From Saxidomus purpurata (lineage: Eukaryota > Mollusca > Bivalvia > Venerida > Veneridae): a DNA stretch of 64,000 bases. Below the pieces are notes generated by a model, which worked only from the letters and a program-made list of their open reading frames with translations, made no database searches and had not been told where the DNA came from. The position numbers were made by a program, and so were the translations under genes. The stretch spans positions 6,821,358 through 6,885,357 of the forward strand of contig JAFMSR010000012.1 of the NCBI GenBank assembly GCA_022818135.1, written 5' to 3'. This document shows positions 33,790-45,500 of the stretch, in pieces (the stretch's first letter is position 1; the number at the start of each line of letters is the position of its first letter).

Positions 33790-34540
33790 AAATTGGCTGT
33801 TTATAATTCTACCTCAAAGGGTAAACTCAACATATAAACATTAATTATTTTGTCCAAGCGTGGCTTTAGACATCAAGTCCAAATGGCTTTTCAACATCTC
33901 GAAACAGTCGAAAATCATTGCAAATTAGTTGCCAAAGTATTTGTGAAATTCCATTAGCATAGTTTTTCAGAATGTTTCATGTTCTGGTCATCTAATGAGC
34001 TTCCATATTCTCTTATACATCTGCAATAGTTGCAGTGAACAGTTTTGATAAAGTTGGCTGTGTTGTATCATATTCATCTGCTAAAGAACATATTGGACAG
34101 GTCAAGTCTTAGTTTCATTAGTCAATGTTGTTAATAGCTAGTCTGTTTGGTAAATATCATAATATGGTTCAAGAAACTGATAAAGCAACATCAACTTTGG
34201 AAATGCTTGGAGACCAGTAAGGTTCTTCAATTTGTCATTATTGTCCCTGCAATAGTCAATATCGAATCTCGTCTTCAGTTTCAGCACTTCGGTTTTCAGC
34301 TCAGGCGTTTCAGTCTTTAGTTTCTGTAAAATTGCATTCATATCATCCATTAAATCACTATCAATGTCCATCTGCAAAGGCTCGCCAGTTTCATCAGAGT
34401 CTACTTAAGATGAGTACCAATGGCGTTTCCTCTTCTGTTAGCATCGGCCAACAAGTACAGCTTAAAAGCTTACTGACGGGACCCAGTCTGGATTCAGTCT
34501 ATCATACTAGTATGCCTTTTTCCCTGAAAGAAAGAATGTT
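33790..34540 (-). pseudogene. DDE_Tnp_4-type transposase, decayed
   Basis: The piece at 34138-34377 reads NDKLKNLTGL then KLMLLYQFLEP, like the region just before the DDE core in Harbinger-like/DDE_Tnp_4 proteins. To the left, frames read KLRLDLSN (near 34100), WPEHETF (near 33985) and AMIFDCFEML (near 33890-33920). The last corresponds to the IIDC-E block with the first catalytic aspartate. Upstream, near 34500, NPDWVPSV is recognisable. At least four stops or frame changes break it. The family is recognised by motif order only; the protein is non-functional. Confidence 0.6.
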
Positions 34541-35202
34541 TAACTTAGAGTCTTTACAAGTTATGTTTTACAGAATTAAGAAAAATGATAACCAAAGAAA
34601 CAGTTAACTTTATAATGTATACAAGCATGGCAAGCGTGTTTAGTAGACCCAAGCTCCTGGGTTCTAACCCATGAAAATTTTGAAATACCTGTATTTGACC
34701 CGCAATAAAAAACCCTACGAGTCATAATTTCATGAATTTTCATTCATGCCTCTATTTAATACTTAATGTACATGTCCATCAACTTGTTAATTCCAAACAC
34801 TCAGGCCGCATCAACCATTGACGCATAAGAAAGTGAGAAATGGAGGGGTAACTTGTATTTTAATCTACTCGCTTTCAGAAAATCACTGACATGCAAGGTC
34901 AGGAAGATATGTGACAAACAGGAAAAAGGGAACATTTAAGCCAGCTGCTAGACCTTGCTGTTTTTAAGAATTTTCTGAAAATGCAACAGTATATATAAAG
35001 CTTCATTTCAACATAAAATGAAAAAATGTGACGTGCAAACATAAAATACAAGGCTCGAAACTCTATGACCCATGGGTCGACGTTTAAAAATATCTTATGT
35101 ATTGACTCTTGAAAATTTTACGCTGAATTGACAATGACCCTCAAGTTTCAAAGCCTACCGGACACCCTGATGGCCATAATAATCAGTTATAACGTTTAGC
35201 CA
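34541..35202. other. Intergenic, nothing recognised
   Basis: No supported gene. A B-box-like GGGTTCTAACCC at 34661-34672 lacks the rest of a tRNA. Confidence 0.4.
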
Positions 35203-35211
35203 TTATCAAAG
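35203..35211. other. Target-site duplication of R8, left
   Basis: TTATCAAAG occurs here and at 36400-36408, exactly outside the R8 termini. Confidence 0.75.
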
Positions 35212-36399
35212 GTAACCAGTCAACTCATACCTAAGTAATCTCGTACCTGAATTGGTCAACTTGTACCTGATTTATTTTCGAAAAAGTCAACTTGTACATG
35301 TACCTTAAACTTTTTTATGCAATATCTTTGAGATAATAGTATTTTTTTATCAATCATCATTAAATATTTGCATTAAAATACTTTATTTTGCAAAATTGTA
35401 TCAGAAAATGAAATAAAGAGAATTTTTGAAAAAAGTCAACTCATACCCTACGTAATCATTTGTTTTTAGCATTACTAAAATAATGAATAACGGGACTTTT
35501 GAAAATTGTATTATTTTCATCATGTTTATGACGAAAATATGTTTTATTTTAGTTCAACTTAGGGTTTTTAAGATACAATAGACCCTCGGACATCGAAATT
35601 TGGTTTGTAGACACACTCATAAAATTAGTAAATTTGCTTCCTGTTTTATTTTTTGTACTGATTTATGTACAAACTTTAATTAATTATTATTTTCTGTGTG
35701 ATTTTATTCATAAAGGCGATGGAATTTCAGATCAAGTGACAGTAACAGTTAACTGAATTTTGAGAAGACTAGTTACTTCTTGAATGAAAATACCCTACAA
35801 AGTAATTCTCGGCTTCGCACATCCGGGCACTGATTAAAATACCTATATTCGGGAAAGGTGATTCCTCGGCTTTCATCGCTGGTCTGTATGCATCTTTACT
35901 TACAAAATGCATAAAATGAAAGAAGAAAAATGAAAGAAGACGAGTGTCTACCATTAGCTTATAATCATAGAATTGAATTTGTAGTAACTCTGTGTTGTTA
36001 AAAGCTTTCTGTTTCATTCGAAATAAACTTAAACTTGCATATGGGTGTACGGTAAAGACCGAGTTTTCACCTTTCACCGAGTGACGAAATGAATGCGATC
36101 TAATAATCCGATTGGTTAACTAGCTAGTATGACGTCACGGCGAAGCCGAGAATTTATTTTCTTGCATGCAACAGAGAAAGTTAAAGAAAAAAACAAACTT
36201 ATAGAACATTCAACTTAAGTTAACATATACATGTTTTATGATAAAAGCACCTTACAAACTATTGACAATAACTGACTTTCACCTGAAAAAATCAGTTTTG
36301 AAACAAAATCTACGAGTTGACTACATACATGTAGGGTACGAGTTGACTTTTTTACCAATTCAGGTACGAGGGGACTAAGGTACGAGTTGACCCGGAAGC
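35212..36399. mobile_element. Element R8 with iteron-bearing inverted termini
   Basis: This 1188-bp element is flanked by a perfect 9-bp duplication. Both ends carry inverted clusters of a 12-bp word, GTACGAGTTGAC or variants: the complement at 35216-35310 and direct at 36304-36392. They share the block ending CCTGAATTGGT. A 9-bp duplication with long termini is typical of Mutator-like transposons, although other superfamilies also give 9 bp. Inside, AATTCTCGGCTTCGC (35808 region) and its complement (36137 region) form a second inverted pair, perhaps a nested MITE. The frame at 35769-36077 is not recognised. Confidence 0.8.
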
Positions 36400-36408
36400 T
36401 TATCAAAG

Positions 36409-37894
36409 ATGATTATGATAGAAAGATATACCACAGATAACAGTTACACGTAACAGATAGTAATACGCACATTGTATGTCTGTCAATGTCTGAGACCATA
36501 CTCAGTAGTGAATTTATAAATAATTGCTTCCGGTCAAAGAGAAATTCTCCTTTGAAAAGAGTTTAGATACAGTCTAATTTATTTACGAATCACCCAAGGT
36601 TGACTTACCGCTAACGCAATTTGCATACATGTTTGGGAAATCTTGACCGAATTTTGCCGTTCTCCTTTCTTAACTGATATTCTCACATTCACCCTGGTTT
36701 GTAATTATCGCTGGAAGACGATAATAGTCATGGTCAGTCAATTTGTATCCAATATGGCGGAAAAATAACTCGTAACACTATCAATCGGAACACCTCGGCA
36801 TGGGTTAACGGAATCTGCCGAGATCCTCCGATCGGGAATATTGTTTGCCCTGACTATTTTCTTCAATGGCGGATAATATGTGAAGAGTGCCTGTTTACAG
36901 TATAAATAAAACAATCTGACTCCGAGCATACTATGTGTAGAAAAAATATATCAACATATGACGAAAATGGTTCTGTATGATAAACGATTGTATAGAGTTT
37001 AGCATGAATTATTCAACAAGCATGAATTGTTTTCGGCAATATACGTATATTCTCAAATGTTTGATTCTGATCGTTGAACTCGTTTTGTGTCGGACGATTT
37101 TCAGATGAGAATAATCAGTCTTCGGTTTAAGAATCAAGCCTCAAAATGCGGGTAGGTACTATAGTTGTCCTTACGGACACCTAAAAATGAGATGAAGTTC
37201 GGTTTTTAAAGTGCGGCGACTGGGTACAATACATGTGAGGATTTTGAAGGAATAATATATCAGTGCTGAATGTATTTTCATTTTGATGGGTTTTATTGTT
37301 TCAGATTCAAATAACAAAAATCATTTCAACAGTGCAAATTTAAAAATTATTGCATTATAATTACATTAAATTTGTAATGCAAAATGCTCCCTAAAATGTC
37401 AACATTTATTTTCACTGCACTTTTGTCAAAATCATAGCCTTGCATATATCTTATGTTGCAAAAAAATACATACTGAGAGAAAATCTAAGTATATACCATT
37501 TCTTTTCTTAAAAAAAAGTCTTGCCCATTGTTCCTTCTTGTTAAATAATGATCTTAATTTTATAAACTACAGATAAACTGTACATCATAGACATTTAGTT
37601 TCTTTCAGCCTTAGTAGTCAACATTTTTTATGTATTTCGTATTTCAAAGACATGAATTTTCTGACAAATCTAAAAAGTATTTAAACATTCCTGGTATTTT
37701 CTGACAAATCTAAAAATTACTTAAACATTCCTGGTATTTTAAGAACAGATTATGTACATATGGAACTACATTTTACGCTCCAGAACAGCCAAAGTTAGAT
37801 TAAAATTAATAAACCTTTAACACAAAAAGTAACAATGATGCTGTCTTAGTTCAAAATGCCTTTCTTATTTTAAGTGCTATTTACAGGTAGACTG
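36409..37894. other. Intergenic, nothing recognised
   Basis: There is no supported gene. A 40-bp direct duplication at about 37660-37740 (TTTTCTGACAAATCTAAAAA units) is the only structure noted. Confidence 0.4.
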
Positions 37895-38330
37895 TACATA
37901 TACTGGTTCTTCCCAGGAACGATTGTTAGGTAAACTGTCCGCCTGTTAAAATGACCAAAATACGGTTGAAGTGGACGTTAAAATCCTACAAAAGCTACGT
38001 CCGACCAGAAGTTATAAAAGAAAGCAAATGCAGCATTTTACCTTCAGTGCACGTCATGGCAACTAAATTTTCAGCGGCAATCACTGTTTGTTAACAGTAA
38101 AGGTATACAAGTTATGTTTTAATAAAATTATATTTAATCATCTTCATACGGATACTTTTAACAGGAATTTACATGTAAAGAGACGTACACTTTTGTATAT
38201 CTCCACCTATCACCTTCTTGACATCCCACCATTTCGTAAAACCGGGAATTCGGTCCAAAAAATAAGGATAGTTTCACTTCGGTTATGGAAAATCGAGATT
38301 TTCGCAAACTTATGAACGTTCTTGAGACTA
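37895..38330 (+). repeat. Dispersed repeat R3 with SINE tail, copy 1
   Basis: It is homologous, inverted, to about 53000-53400. The left part (CCAGGAACGATTGTTAGG, GGACGTTAAAATCCTAC) resembles a SINE tail. Then come AGTAAAGGTATACAAG and AAAATAAGGATAGTTTCACT, shared by both copies. Weakly similar frames (VKVYK...NKII...LHTD) occur in both copies, but both are broken and may be chance products of the shared repeat. Confidence 0.7.
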
Positions 38331-38845
38331 CAACTTTGGGTATATTGTTTCGAAATTTCATGCACCATGTTGTCCAAACATTTCCACAGGTGACTACATT
38401 CCCCGATTTTTTGAAGTTCTTCATAAAAATAATTTAAAAGAAAATTTTAAAATTGGCATTACAAAAGCATGGAGGTCCTTGCTACATTTGTAAAAATTGA
38501 AAGAATTCGACAAAATAAAAATCCGAAAGTCTGTTAATTTTACAATAAAATCGAAAACTGATTTTTTTTGGACGAATTCATCATGTATGGAATGTCTTTT
38601 AAATGTCTTATCTAATGCAAGCAAAAACATTCTTTATACTTATATTCATTAAAAGCTCATGGCGAATTGGATATTTCCGAAGGTTCTTTCGTTCGCGTCT
38701 ATGAATTTCATCCAGCCTTATTCCTCGAATAAATATTCTAGGTTAAACGCCAATTCCATGAGTCGCTGCATGATCAGTGACCAATATTTCGTTGAGTATC
38801 GTACGACACTGCCGGACACGTTTTCAAAGCCTGACTGACGCTTTT

Positions 38846-39141
38846 TGGATCGATTGATTTATTCAATCGGATCCAATGTTAACAGAGTATAGCTTCCTTA
38901 CGGCCGAACTCTTTACATACAAACAAGTAGTTCCATATATTCCGTTGTTACGAATTATACTGTCCTCTGTTTTAAAAATTATATAGTAACAGATCTAAAT
39001 AATATCAAAACATTTCAGAATAGCATAATATTATATTGTTGTTTTTCTTATAATTTGTAACTTAAATCAACGAGGTATCTGTTCTGTATGGAACTATTTT
39101 CCTACGCGGTTTTTATCCCAACAGTTTTCTAGTCAGACCGG
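38846..39141 (+). repeat. Inverted repeat R7, left arm
   Basis: It is homologous, inverted, to 42824-43192. Shared words include GTTAACAGAGTATA, TAGTTCCATATATTC, CATTTCAGAATAGCATAATA and TTTCTAGTCAGACCGG. The two arms bracket a 3.7-kb interior that contains no recognised transposase. Confidence 0.75.
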
Positions 39142-39461
39142 TGTGACAAGAGAAATGTAAGACTCATGAAATACGCATCGCTACACCGGATACACTAAAT
39201 TCAGTTCAATTTCTTGTTTCTCGTTATTACTGGCCGATATTTGAGCGAATGTAGTTCTTTGAGGCTAGTTAGCTTGTTGCTCTATTGCGGACTGAGTTGC
39301 GAAGATTTCTGCGGCTTCTTAAAGTCCAAAGGCATATATACTTCTTTTTATAAAATCCGAAATTTGTATAAGTCTCCCTCTTGATAATATATGCACGGTC
39401 TGATCCACAAACTCCTCTCGATTTAGTGTAATTGCCATGACATACATGTGAGAGTTATGCC

Positions 39462-39669
39462 AACACTCAGTGATTAACTGATGGCAGTAATTAAGATACT
39501 GTGTATTTTGCCTCTATTAGTATTACGATGATTGGCAACATTAACATGTATATTAGGCAATAGAAATGACTTGCAACCCATCTTTAAGCCGAGATCGCAC
39601 TCGTTTCAGCTAAAGCCGATCTACTTTGCAGGCGAAACGGGAAGCCTCTGGCTGTCCAAATTGTCTGGT
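39462..39669 (+). repeat. Segment A, copy 1
   Basis: About 207 bp (ACTCAGTGATTAACTGATGG to GTCTGGTT) is repeated at 41319-41527 with about one base different in the parts compared. Confidence 0.85.
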
Positions 39670-40696
39670 TGGCCTGGGGACTGAAAGTCCCCAAGGCCTA
39701 AGTTAGTATACCACATTTCAAACCCTGCAAGAATTTTAGCCGTGCTATGTGCGAATAACAACTGTAAACATGCGCTATGCGAAAGTAGTGCAAGACAGAC
39801 CAGATCAATCTTCTGTTTGAATGCCGCATATGATAAGAACATGTTACAAATAAAAATAGTACATAAAACTTCAAACGACTGCAGGAAGGTATATAGCTTA
39901 CGGGCTGCATTACACATTTTTTTCTGTTTTAGAAATTAATGCGCTGTTAGCTGATTACGGAAGATAATCATATGCATATCACGGAAAAGTACGGATATTT
40001 ACGGAAATTTACGAAAACGTACGAAGCTCGATATAAGAGTTTGTAGTTTGATTTTCAAATTCCGATGTTATTTCATTGACAAATTTGTTATTTACGAACG
40101 ATAACATATATATTTACCTAAAAATAAATGTCTCTAAAAAAAGATATAATTTACGTACATTCCCGAGAAGGAACTAACGTGATCAAATTCACCCGCCATT
40201 TATCGAGGACGCTGCATGTCGAGGCCCAGTGAACGGTTTCACTGATTACAACTTCAAGTTAACCCAGAATCATTTTTGGTTTTCTCTGTTATACACATTG
40301 TACAGTACTGTATTTATATTTCATTGCTGGTATTGCTTTGTTTATTTCTGTTTCAAGGTCTTGTCATTGGTACACAATAATTTTCGATCCACATCATCAG
40401 ATCATATCGCTTGAAGTTGTACAAAGCGCAGATCGAATTATTTGTACTGGCTTAAACATTTTATAATGTTGACTATGTGATTATTTTTCATTTAACGTAC
40501 ATTTCATAATAAAACAAACTTCCCTGTCACCCATATATTTGTGAATCATTCATTCTGTGTCATATATTGAATTTCGTCCTCTGCACATTTCGACCCGCGC
40601 TTTAGGTAAGATTCAACGCAGAACACGTAGGTGAAAAGTTGTTTTTCGGGGAGTTAACCTATAGCCCCCAGGCCTTCAGCGCTCACAGCGCTTTGA
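39670..40696. other. 1.03-kb block present only between A1 and B1
   Basis: In the second copy, segments A and B are fused (41525-41530) and this block is missing. It starts with a hairpin (GGCCTGGGGACT / AGTCCCCAAGGCC, 39671-39698) and near its end has CCCCAGGCC (40666-40674), the inverse of its start. It could be an inserted element or a segment deleted from copy 2. No gene was recognised. Confidence 0.55.
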
Positions 40697-41318
40697 TTTT
40701 GGATAATGGCATTACACAAACACAGAGATAACATGGCCTCCTTCTCATCCATACACAAACATTGTTCTCACATACATGTATGTAACCCAGTGACTAAAAT
40801 GAAATGAACATACATTTTTGTAGTAAAACATACTTAAAAAGTAACTTCAATCAGCAATGTCGGACACTATCATGGAAGTTTACTTTCAAAATAGATCAAT
40901 TAGATATATTCGTGCCTCAAAAATATCTCAGCCCGCCTTGTAAACAAATTTCTGTTTACATAGTCCGGATTGGTATGTTCTGTAGGAAGGCGCTTAACTT
41001 TCGACATTGACAGAACAACTGATGGGGCATTTAATCTGTACGTTTCTTATTTTTCTTGTTTCATACATGAGCTATATGAAAATGGCATATTCAATGTAGT
41101 AGATACAGAATCCCCGTTTACAATTAAAAATCAAAGGACTGAAAGTGTTAGAGGATCGATTGTCTGTGAACAACACAGTCTGCGCACATTACATGTGTAA
41201 ATATCAGGACAACATAGACTGTACACATACATGTGTGAATACCAGGACAACCCTTGCACGAGTAAAGTTATAAACTAGAGACACAACTATCAAATTTAGA
41301 CCTTTCACCATTTGTGTA
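40697..41318 (+). repeat. Segment B, copy 1
   Basis: About 620 bp repeated at 41526-42117 with high identity; copy 2 lacks about 30 bp near its start (AAAATGAACATACATTTTTG region). The frames at 40804-41010 and 40970-41200 recur in copy 2 only because the DNA is duplicated. The right end is R6-type sequence. Confidence 0.85.
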
Positions 41319-42117
41319 AACACTCAGTGATTAACTGATGGCAGTAATTAAGATACTGTGTATTTTGCCTCTATTAGTATTACGATGATTGGCAACATTA
41401 ACATGTATATTAGGCAATAGAAATGACTTGCAACCCATCTTTAAGCCGAGATCGCACTCGTTTCAGCTAAAGCCGATCTACTTTGCAGGCGAAACGGGAA
41501 GCCTCTGGCTGTTCAAATTGTCTGGTTTTGGATAATGGCATTACACAAACACAGGGATAACATGGCCTCCTTCTCATCCATACACAAACATTGTTCTCAC
41601 ATACATGTATGTAACCCAGTGACTAAAACATACTTAAAAAGTAACTTCAATCAGCAATGTCGGACACTATCATGGAAGTTTACTTTCAAAATAGGTCAAT
41701 TAGATATATTCGTGCCTCAAAAATATCTCAGCCCGCCTTGTAAACAAATTTCTGTTTACATAGTCCGGATTGGTATGTTCTGTAGGAAGGCGCTTAACTT
41801 TCGACATTGACAGAACAACTGATGGGGCATTTAATCTATACGTTTCTTATTTTTCTTGTTTCATACATGAGCTATATGAAAATGGCATATTCAATGTAGT
41901 AGATACAGAATCCCCGTTTACAATTAAAAATCAAAGGACTGAAAGTGTTGGAGGATCGATTGTCTCTGAACAACACAGTCTGCACACATTACATGTGTAA
42001 ATATCAGGACAACATAGACTGTACACATACATGTGTGAATACCAGGACAACCCTTGCACGAGTAAAGTTATAAACTAGAGACACAACTGTCAAATTTAGA
42101 CCTTTCACCATTTGTGT
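41319..42117 (+). repeat. Segments A and B, copy 2 (fused)
   Basis: Segment A (41319-41527) runs directly into segment B (41526-42117), with a two- to four-base T overlap at the junction. This is a tandem duplication of 39462-41318 in which the 1.03-kb block is absent. High identity implies a recent event. Confidence 0.85.
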
Positions 42118-42250
42118 AAACTTTACTTTTGAGATAGGAACCCATGTGCTTACATTATGTCATTCAGTGACTATGTTCAACTACCCTATGAAGTATTAAA
42201 CTGTGAATCGTAACTGAGAAATGCATTTTGACAAAACTGAACTGAATGGT
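42118..42250 (-). repeat. Dispersed repeat R6, continuation
   Basis: Inverted homology to 985-1110 continues past segment B through TTTTGAGATAGGAACCCATG and ACCCTATGAAGTATTAA. Confidence 0.6.
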
Positions 42251-42823
42251 GTTTCTCTTTGGATGCTTTCCATTTTGTCACTGCATCTCAAAAGTCAAAT
42301 TTGTCCACAAAGCGAATTTTTCATAAGTGCATTCAACCATAGACATTAAACTTTGATATTATTTGGCACACTGAAACCCCTTTCAATAGTGACAGTCTGA
42401 TCGAAATTACTACAAAATGATCATTAAAATCACTCAGAAAGACGTTTTTGTTCCCCCTTTTAAGGTTCGTCGACCATCTCTTGTTGTGCGTCTACGATAC
42501 CATGATGACGGTACAATAAGAATCAACACACACAAAAACGCAATGGTACAAAATGCGGATCGATCCGAAATCAGACGACAACGACGACGGAATAGGGTCA
42601 AAATTATACATATCCCATAACGGAAGCGTATTTTATAAACAATTTATCTTGCATCTGGAAGCGTTTTGAGAGGTTTTGAAATGTTGTTTTTGTAGTAATT
42701 TGATCATACACATTTTAATTGCGTCATAGAAGACGCTCTTTGCTATTTCTGTTGCGTCATTGACAAAATGAGTGCGTCAAAAACGCAGAAAACGCGCTCT
42801 CGCGGAAACACTAAATTAGTGTC

Positions 42824-43192
42824 TCCGGTCTGACTAGAAAACTGTTGTGATCAAAACCGCATAGGAAAAAAGTTGTATACAGAACAGATACCTCGGTAAT
42901 TTTCAGTTACAAATTATAAGAAAAACAACAATTTAATATTATGCTATTCTGAAATGTTTTGATATTATTTAGATCTGTTATTATATAATTTTTAAAACAG
43001 AAGGCACTTTAATTCGAAACAACTGAATATATGGAACTACTTTTTTATATGTAAACGTTCAGCCGTAAGGAAGCTGACACGAAACTATCATATCTGCTTC
43101 TTTTTTCATATACACTTAGACTAGTTTTGCTTTGACCCCTCGTTATACTCTGTTAACACTGGACAGATTGAAAATTCAATCGATTCAAAAAT
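42824..43192 (-). repeat. Inverted repeat R7, right arm
   Basis: Inverted counterpart of 38846-39141, about 70 bp longer because of small insertions near 43080-43140. It ends 80 bp before the DIRS-like element. Confidence 0.75.
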
Positions 43193-43226
43193 GACATGCG
43201 GGGTACCTACATAGGAGGGTGGGTAC

Positions 43227-43281
43227 CTGTTATGACAGGTAAGTATTATTTATTCATAAATAAACTTACCTATCATTACAG
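43227..43281. repeat. Imperfect palindrome at DIRS left border
   Basis: CTGTTATGACAGGTAAGT at the left mirrors ACTTACCTATCATTACAG at the right around TTATTCATAAATAA. Its right half overlaps the left terminal repeat of the DIRS-like element. Confidence 0.7.
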
Positions 43282-43291
43282 TGTGGATTAT
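43273..43291 (+). repeat. DIRS-like terminal inverted repeat, left
   Basis: TCATTACAGTGTGGATTAT, 19 bp, is the exact reverse complement of 47948-47966. Inverted rather than direct terminal repeats are a hallmark of DIRS1-type elements. Confidence 0.75.
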
Positions 43292-43689
43292 TTCAGATTT
43301 CACAGCAGTACCCCAAGGTGATGGGTGTTTTTTTAAACTAATTTCAAAGTCTTTCGCACATTCCAAAGTCTTACATTTTGTAAGTCACACCATATACCAC
43401 AGAAGTATATACATTTACCGTTCTATAACAACTTCCTAAATATGGAATAATATTTCCCTCTACCTGAAGCAGTATAATCTCCTGAATAATGTATGTACAA
43501 TATATACACAGTCTTACTACTTAGTACTACTTTCCACAGTACGGTTATCATTGATATCATAAAAACATGTTACCCGCGATCCGCAAGAATTGAGATACAA
43601 CAAGATTAATTTTACAGAACTTTTTACAGTAAGTATGTGTTCCCTACACATTCCTTTACTCTGTATTTACTTTCTTCAAATATAGTAAC

Positions 43690-44400
43690 TAGTAAAATTG
43701 GTCTCCTTTGATCAATCTGCAGAATTTATGATTTGTTGCAGCGACGCCCCTTTGAATAAAGCCCATGATAGAATGTCGTCTTACTTTTCCCGAAGTCTTA
43801 TTTTCTGACTTGTAACATAATTTAATCACTTCAACCAATCATCTAGATATAGTTTGCGATGTAACAGGTTTGTGTGGTTTCTTTCGTGCCAGGAACAATT
43901 TTAAAACATCATCACCTGTATCAGTTCGTCTGAAAGCTTCAGTTTTTTAAGATAGTATGTTAAAGCACGTTTTGGGTCTAAACGTTTGTTTTGTTGTAAT
44001 GCAAAAATATTTTCCCAAAATGGTTGTGTCTATCCTGTTTTGATAAGCCATTTCTTACAAAAGTTACACCACGTTTTTGAACATTGACCGAGCATTCACA
44101 CAGCTGTAACAATTTTAGGTCACTACAACGTTAGACGCTGAGATTGCCAGCAAAAGCAAAAAACAAGTTTTCCATGTCAGAAACTTTAGAGGAGCATCCT
44201 TCAACGGCTCAAAGGTTGTTTTCTTCAGACAACTTAGAACATAAAGAAGATCCCATTCAGGTACCAACCGTTCACTACACCAGCTAACGAATTGTCTGGA
44301 TTTGCTCTTGTAATTCTTTTGTGTGCCTTCCCGCCAGGTATTAATATGTAGTTTTATTGTCTTTTCAGAAAAGCCTCTTTCGGTCGATAACAATCATGCA
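43690..44400 (-). pseudogene. DIRS tyrosine recombinase, broken
   Basis: The N-terminal part (44393-44115) has EKTIKLHINTWREGTQKNYK and FVSWCSER, the helical DNA-binding region of DIRS recombinases. The catalytic part, in other frames, shows RRTDTGDD (near 43930), SQTISR then a stop where tryptophan is usual, then LVEVIKLCYK, and GKVRRHS followed by RGVAA (43740-43785). In the family the last block is HSxRGVAA; here about six extra residues separate HS from RGVAA. A frame change lies near a poly-A run at about 43950. The enzyme would insert circular cDNA; this copy cannot. Confidence 0.75.
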
Positions 44401-45500
44401 GTCAGCTAAAGTGTTTCCGGATGCGGATGGGATATTATTCCCTTGCACTGCGATAAAAGATCCTGACTGCACAGAAGTTTCCGGGGGCATGCTATTAACA
44501 GATTCAACAGTTGAGTGTACCAGTGTTGTCTTGGCCACTGAGGAGTTATAAGAATCATTGTGCATTGCGACTCTTGAAAATGACTCAGTACTAGGGGAAT
44601 TAATTGTAGCGATGGAAACGCATACACAAACATGTTCTGCGTTACAATTGACAGGGCATCCAGCGCACAAGCCTGGGAATTAGCGATCCATGAACAAAAC
44701 AGTGGAGTTTTCTTGTTCTGGAAAGTTGCAAATAGGTCTAGAATTGGTTGGCCCCAGATCTTCTCCCAAGCATATTTCCCAAGCCACTGTTCTGTTCAAG
44801 GACCACTCTGTCGATCTGACTTTTCCCCGACTCAAAGAATCGGCCAATACATTCTTTACTCCCTTGATATGTACAGCCTTCAACTTGTCTTTGTTTACTA
44901 AGGCTATCTCTATAGTCAGATTGCAAAACTGTACAGACCGAGTCCCACCCTGGTGATTTATATACTGGTATATACATTGTGATTTCTCAAGTGTGACAGG
45001 AAATGATGTATAATCATAATCACGGCCATCATTTCTAAGCAGTTGATGTGCATTGATTTCTGTATTTTGCTCCACTGACCTTGTCAAGTTAAGTTGTCCA
45101 TGTGACTACCCCAACCCAACCTGCCACTGGCATCTGTGGTTACTGTAACGAGATACAGATCTTTCTGTAATGATCTGCCCTTGGCAATGTTCTGATCCAG
45201 TAACCACCACTTCAGATTTGAACTTAACTGAGGAGTACATGGTACTTTTACGGAAAGTTTCATTCTTGATGGACTCCAATTTTGTAGCAGATGAAGCTGA
45301 ATTGGTCTCATGAACAATCTGGCATTGGGAATAAGTTCGACGCACGACGCTATCATTCCTAGCAGAATCATATAATGCCTGGCAGTGATTTGACCCTGAA
45401 GAATATTCGACGCTGCCGGCTTTATCTTTGCCAACCTTTCTACTGTTGGATAAACAATGCCGTTTGCTAGATCGAACTTGACCCCAATGTAAATCAATGT
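44370..45500 (-). pseudogene. DIRS RNase H and pol C-terminal region, broken
   Basis: The frame at 45497-45084 contains the connection region and then VTTDASGRLGWGSH near 45110-45150, the start of RNase H with its catalytic aspartate. Further left HIKGVKNVLADSLSRG (near 44830-44880) is the RNase H C-terminal block. PLFCSW (near 44700) and SPQWPRQ-type residues (TPQWPRQHWY, near 44530) mark the DIRS-specific block upstream of the recombinase. Stops and frame changes separate these parts. Confidence 0.8.

Noticed and set aside
34620..34680. Possible tRNA T-arm (GGGTTCTAACCC)
   Set aside because: No A box, D arm or acceptor stem is found at the right distance.
36738..36929. 63-codon minus-strand frame as an exon
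   Set aside because: No domain, no conserved splice context that I can judge, and chance length.
40804..42000. Two pairs of matching reading frames (40804/41535 and 40970/41770)
   Set aside because: They match because the DNA is duplicated; the proteins have no recognisable domain and the first pair differs by an upstream extension only.
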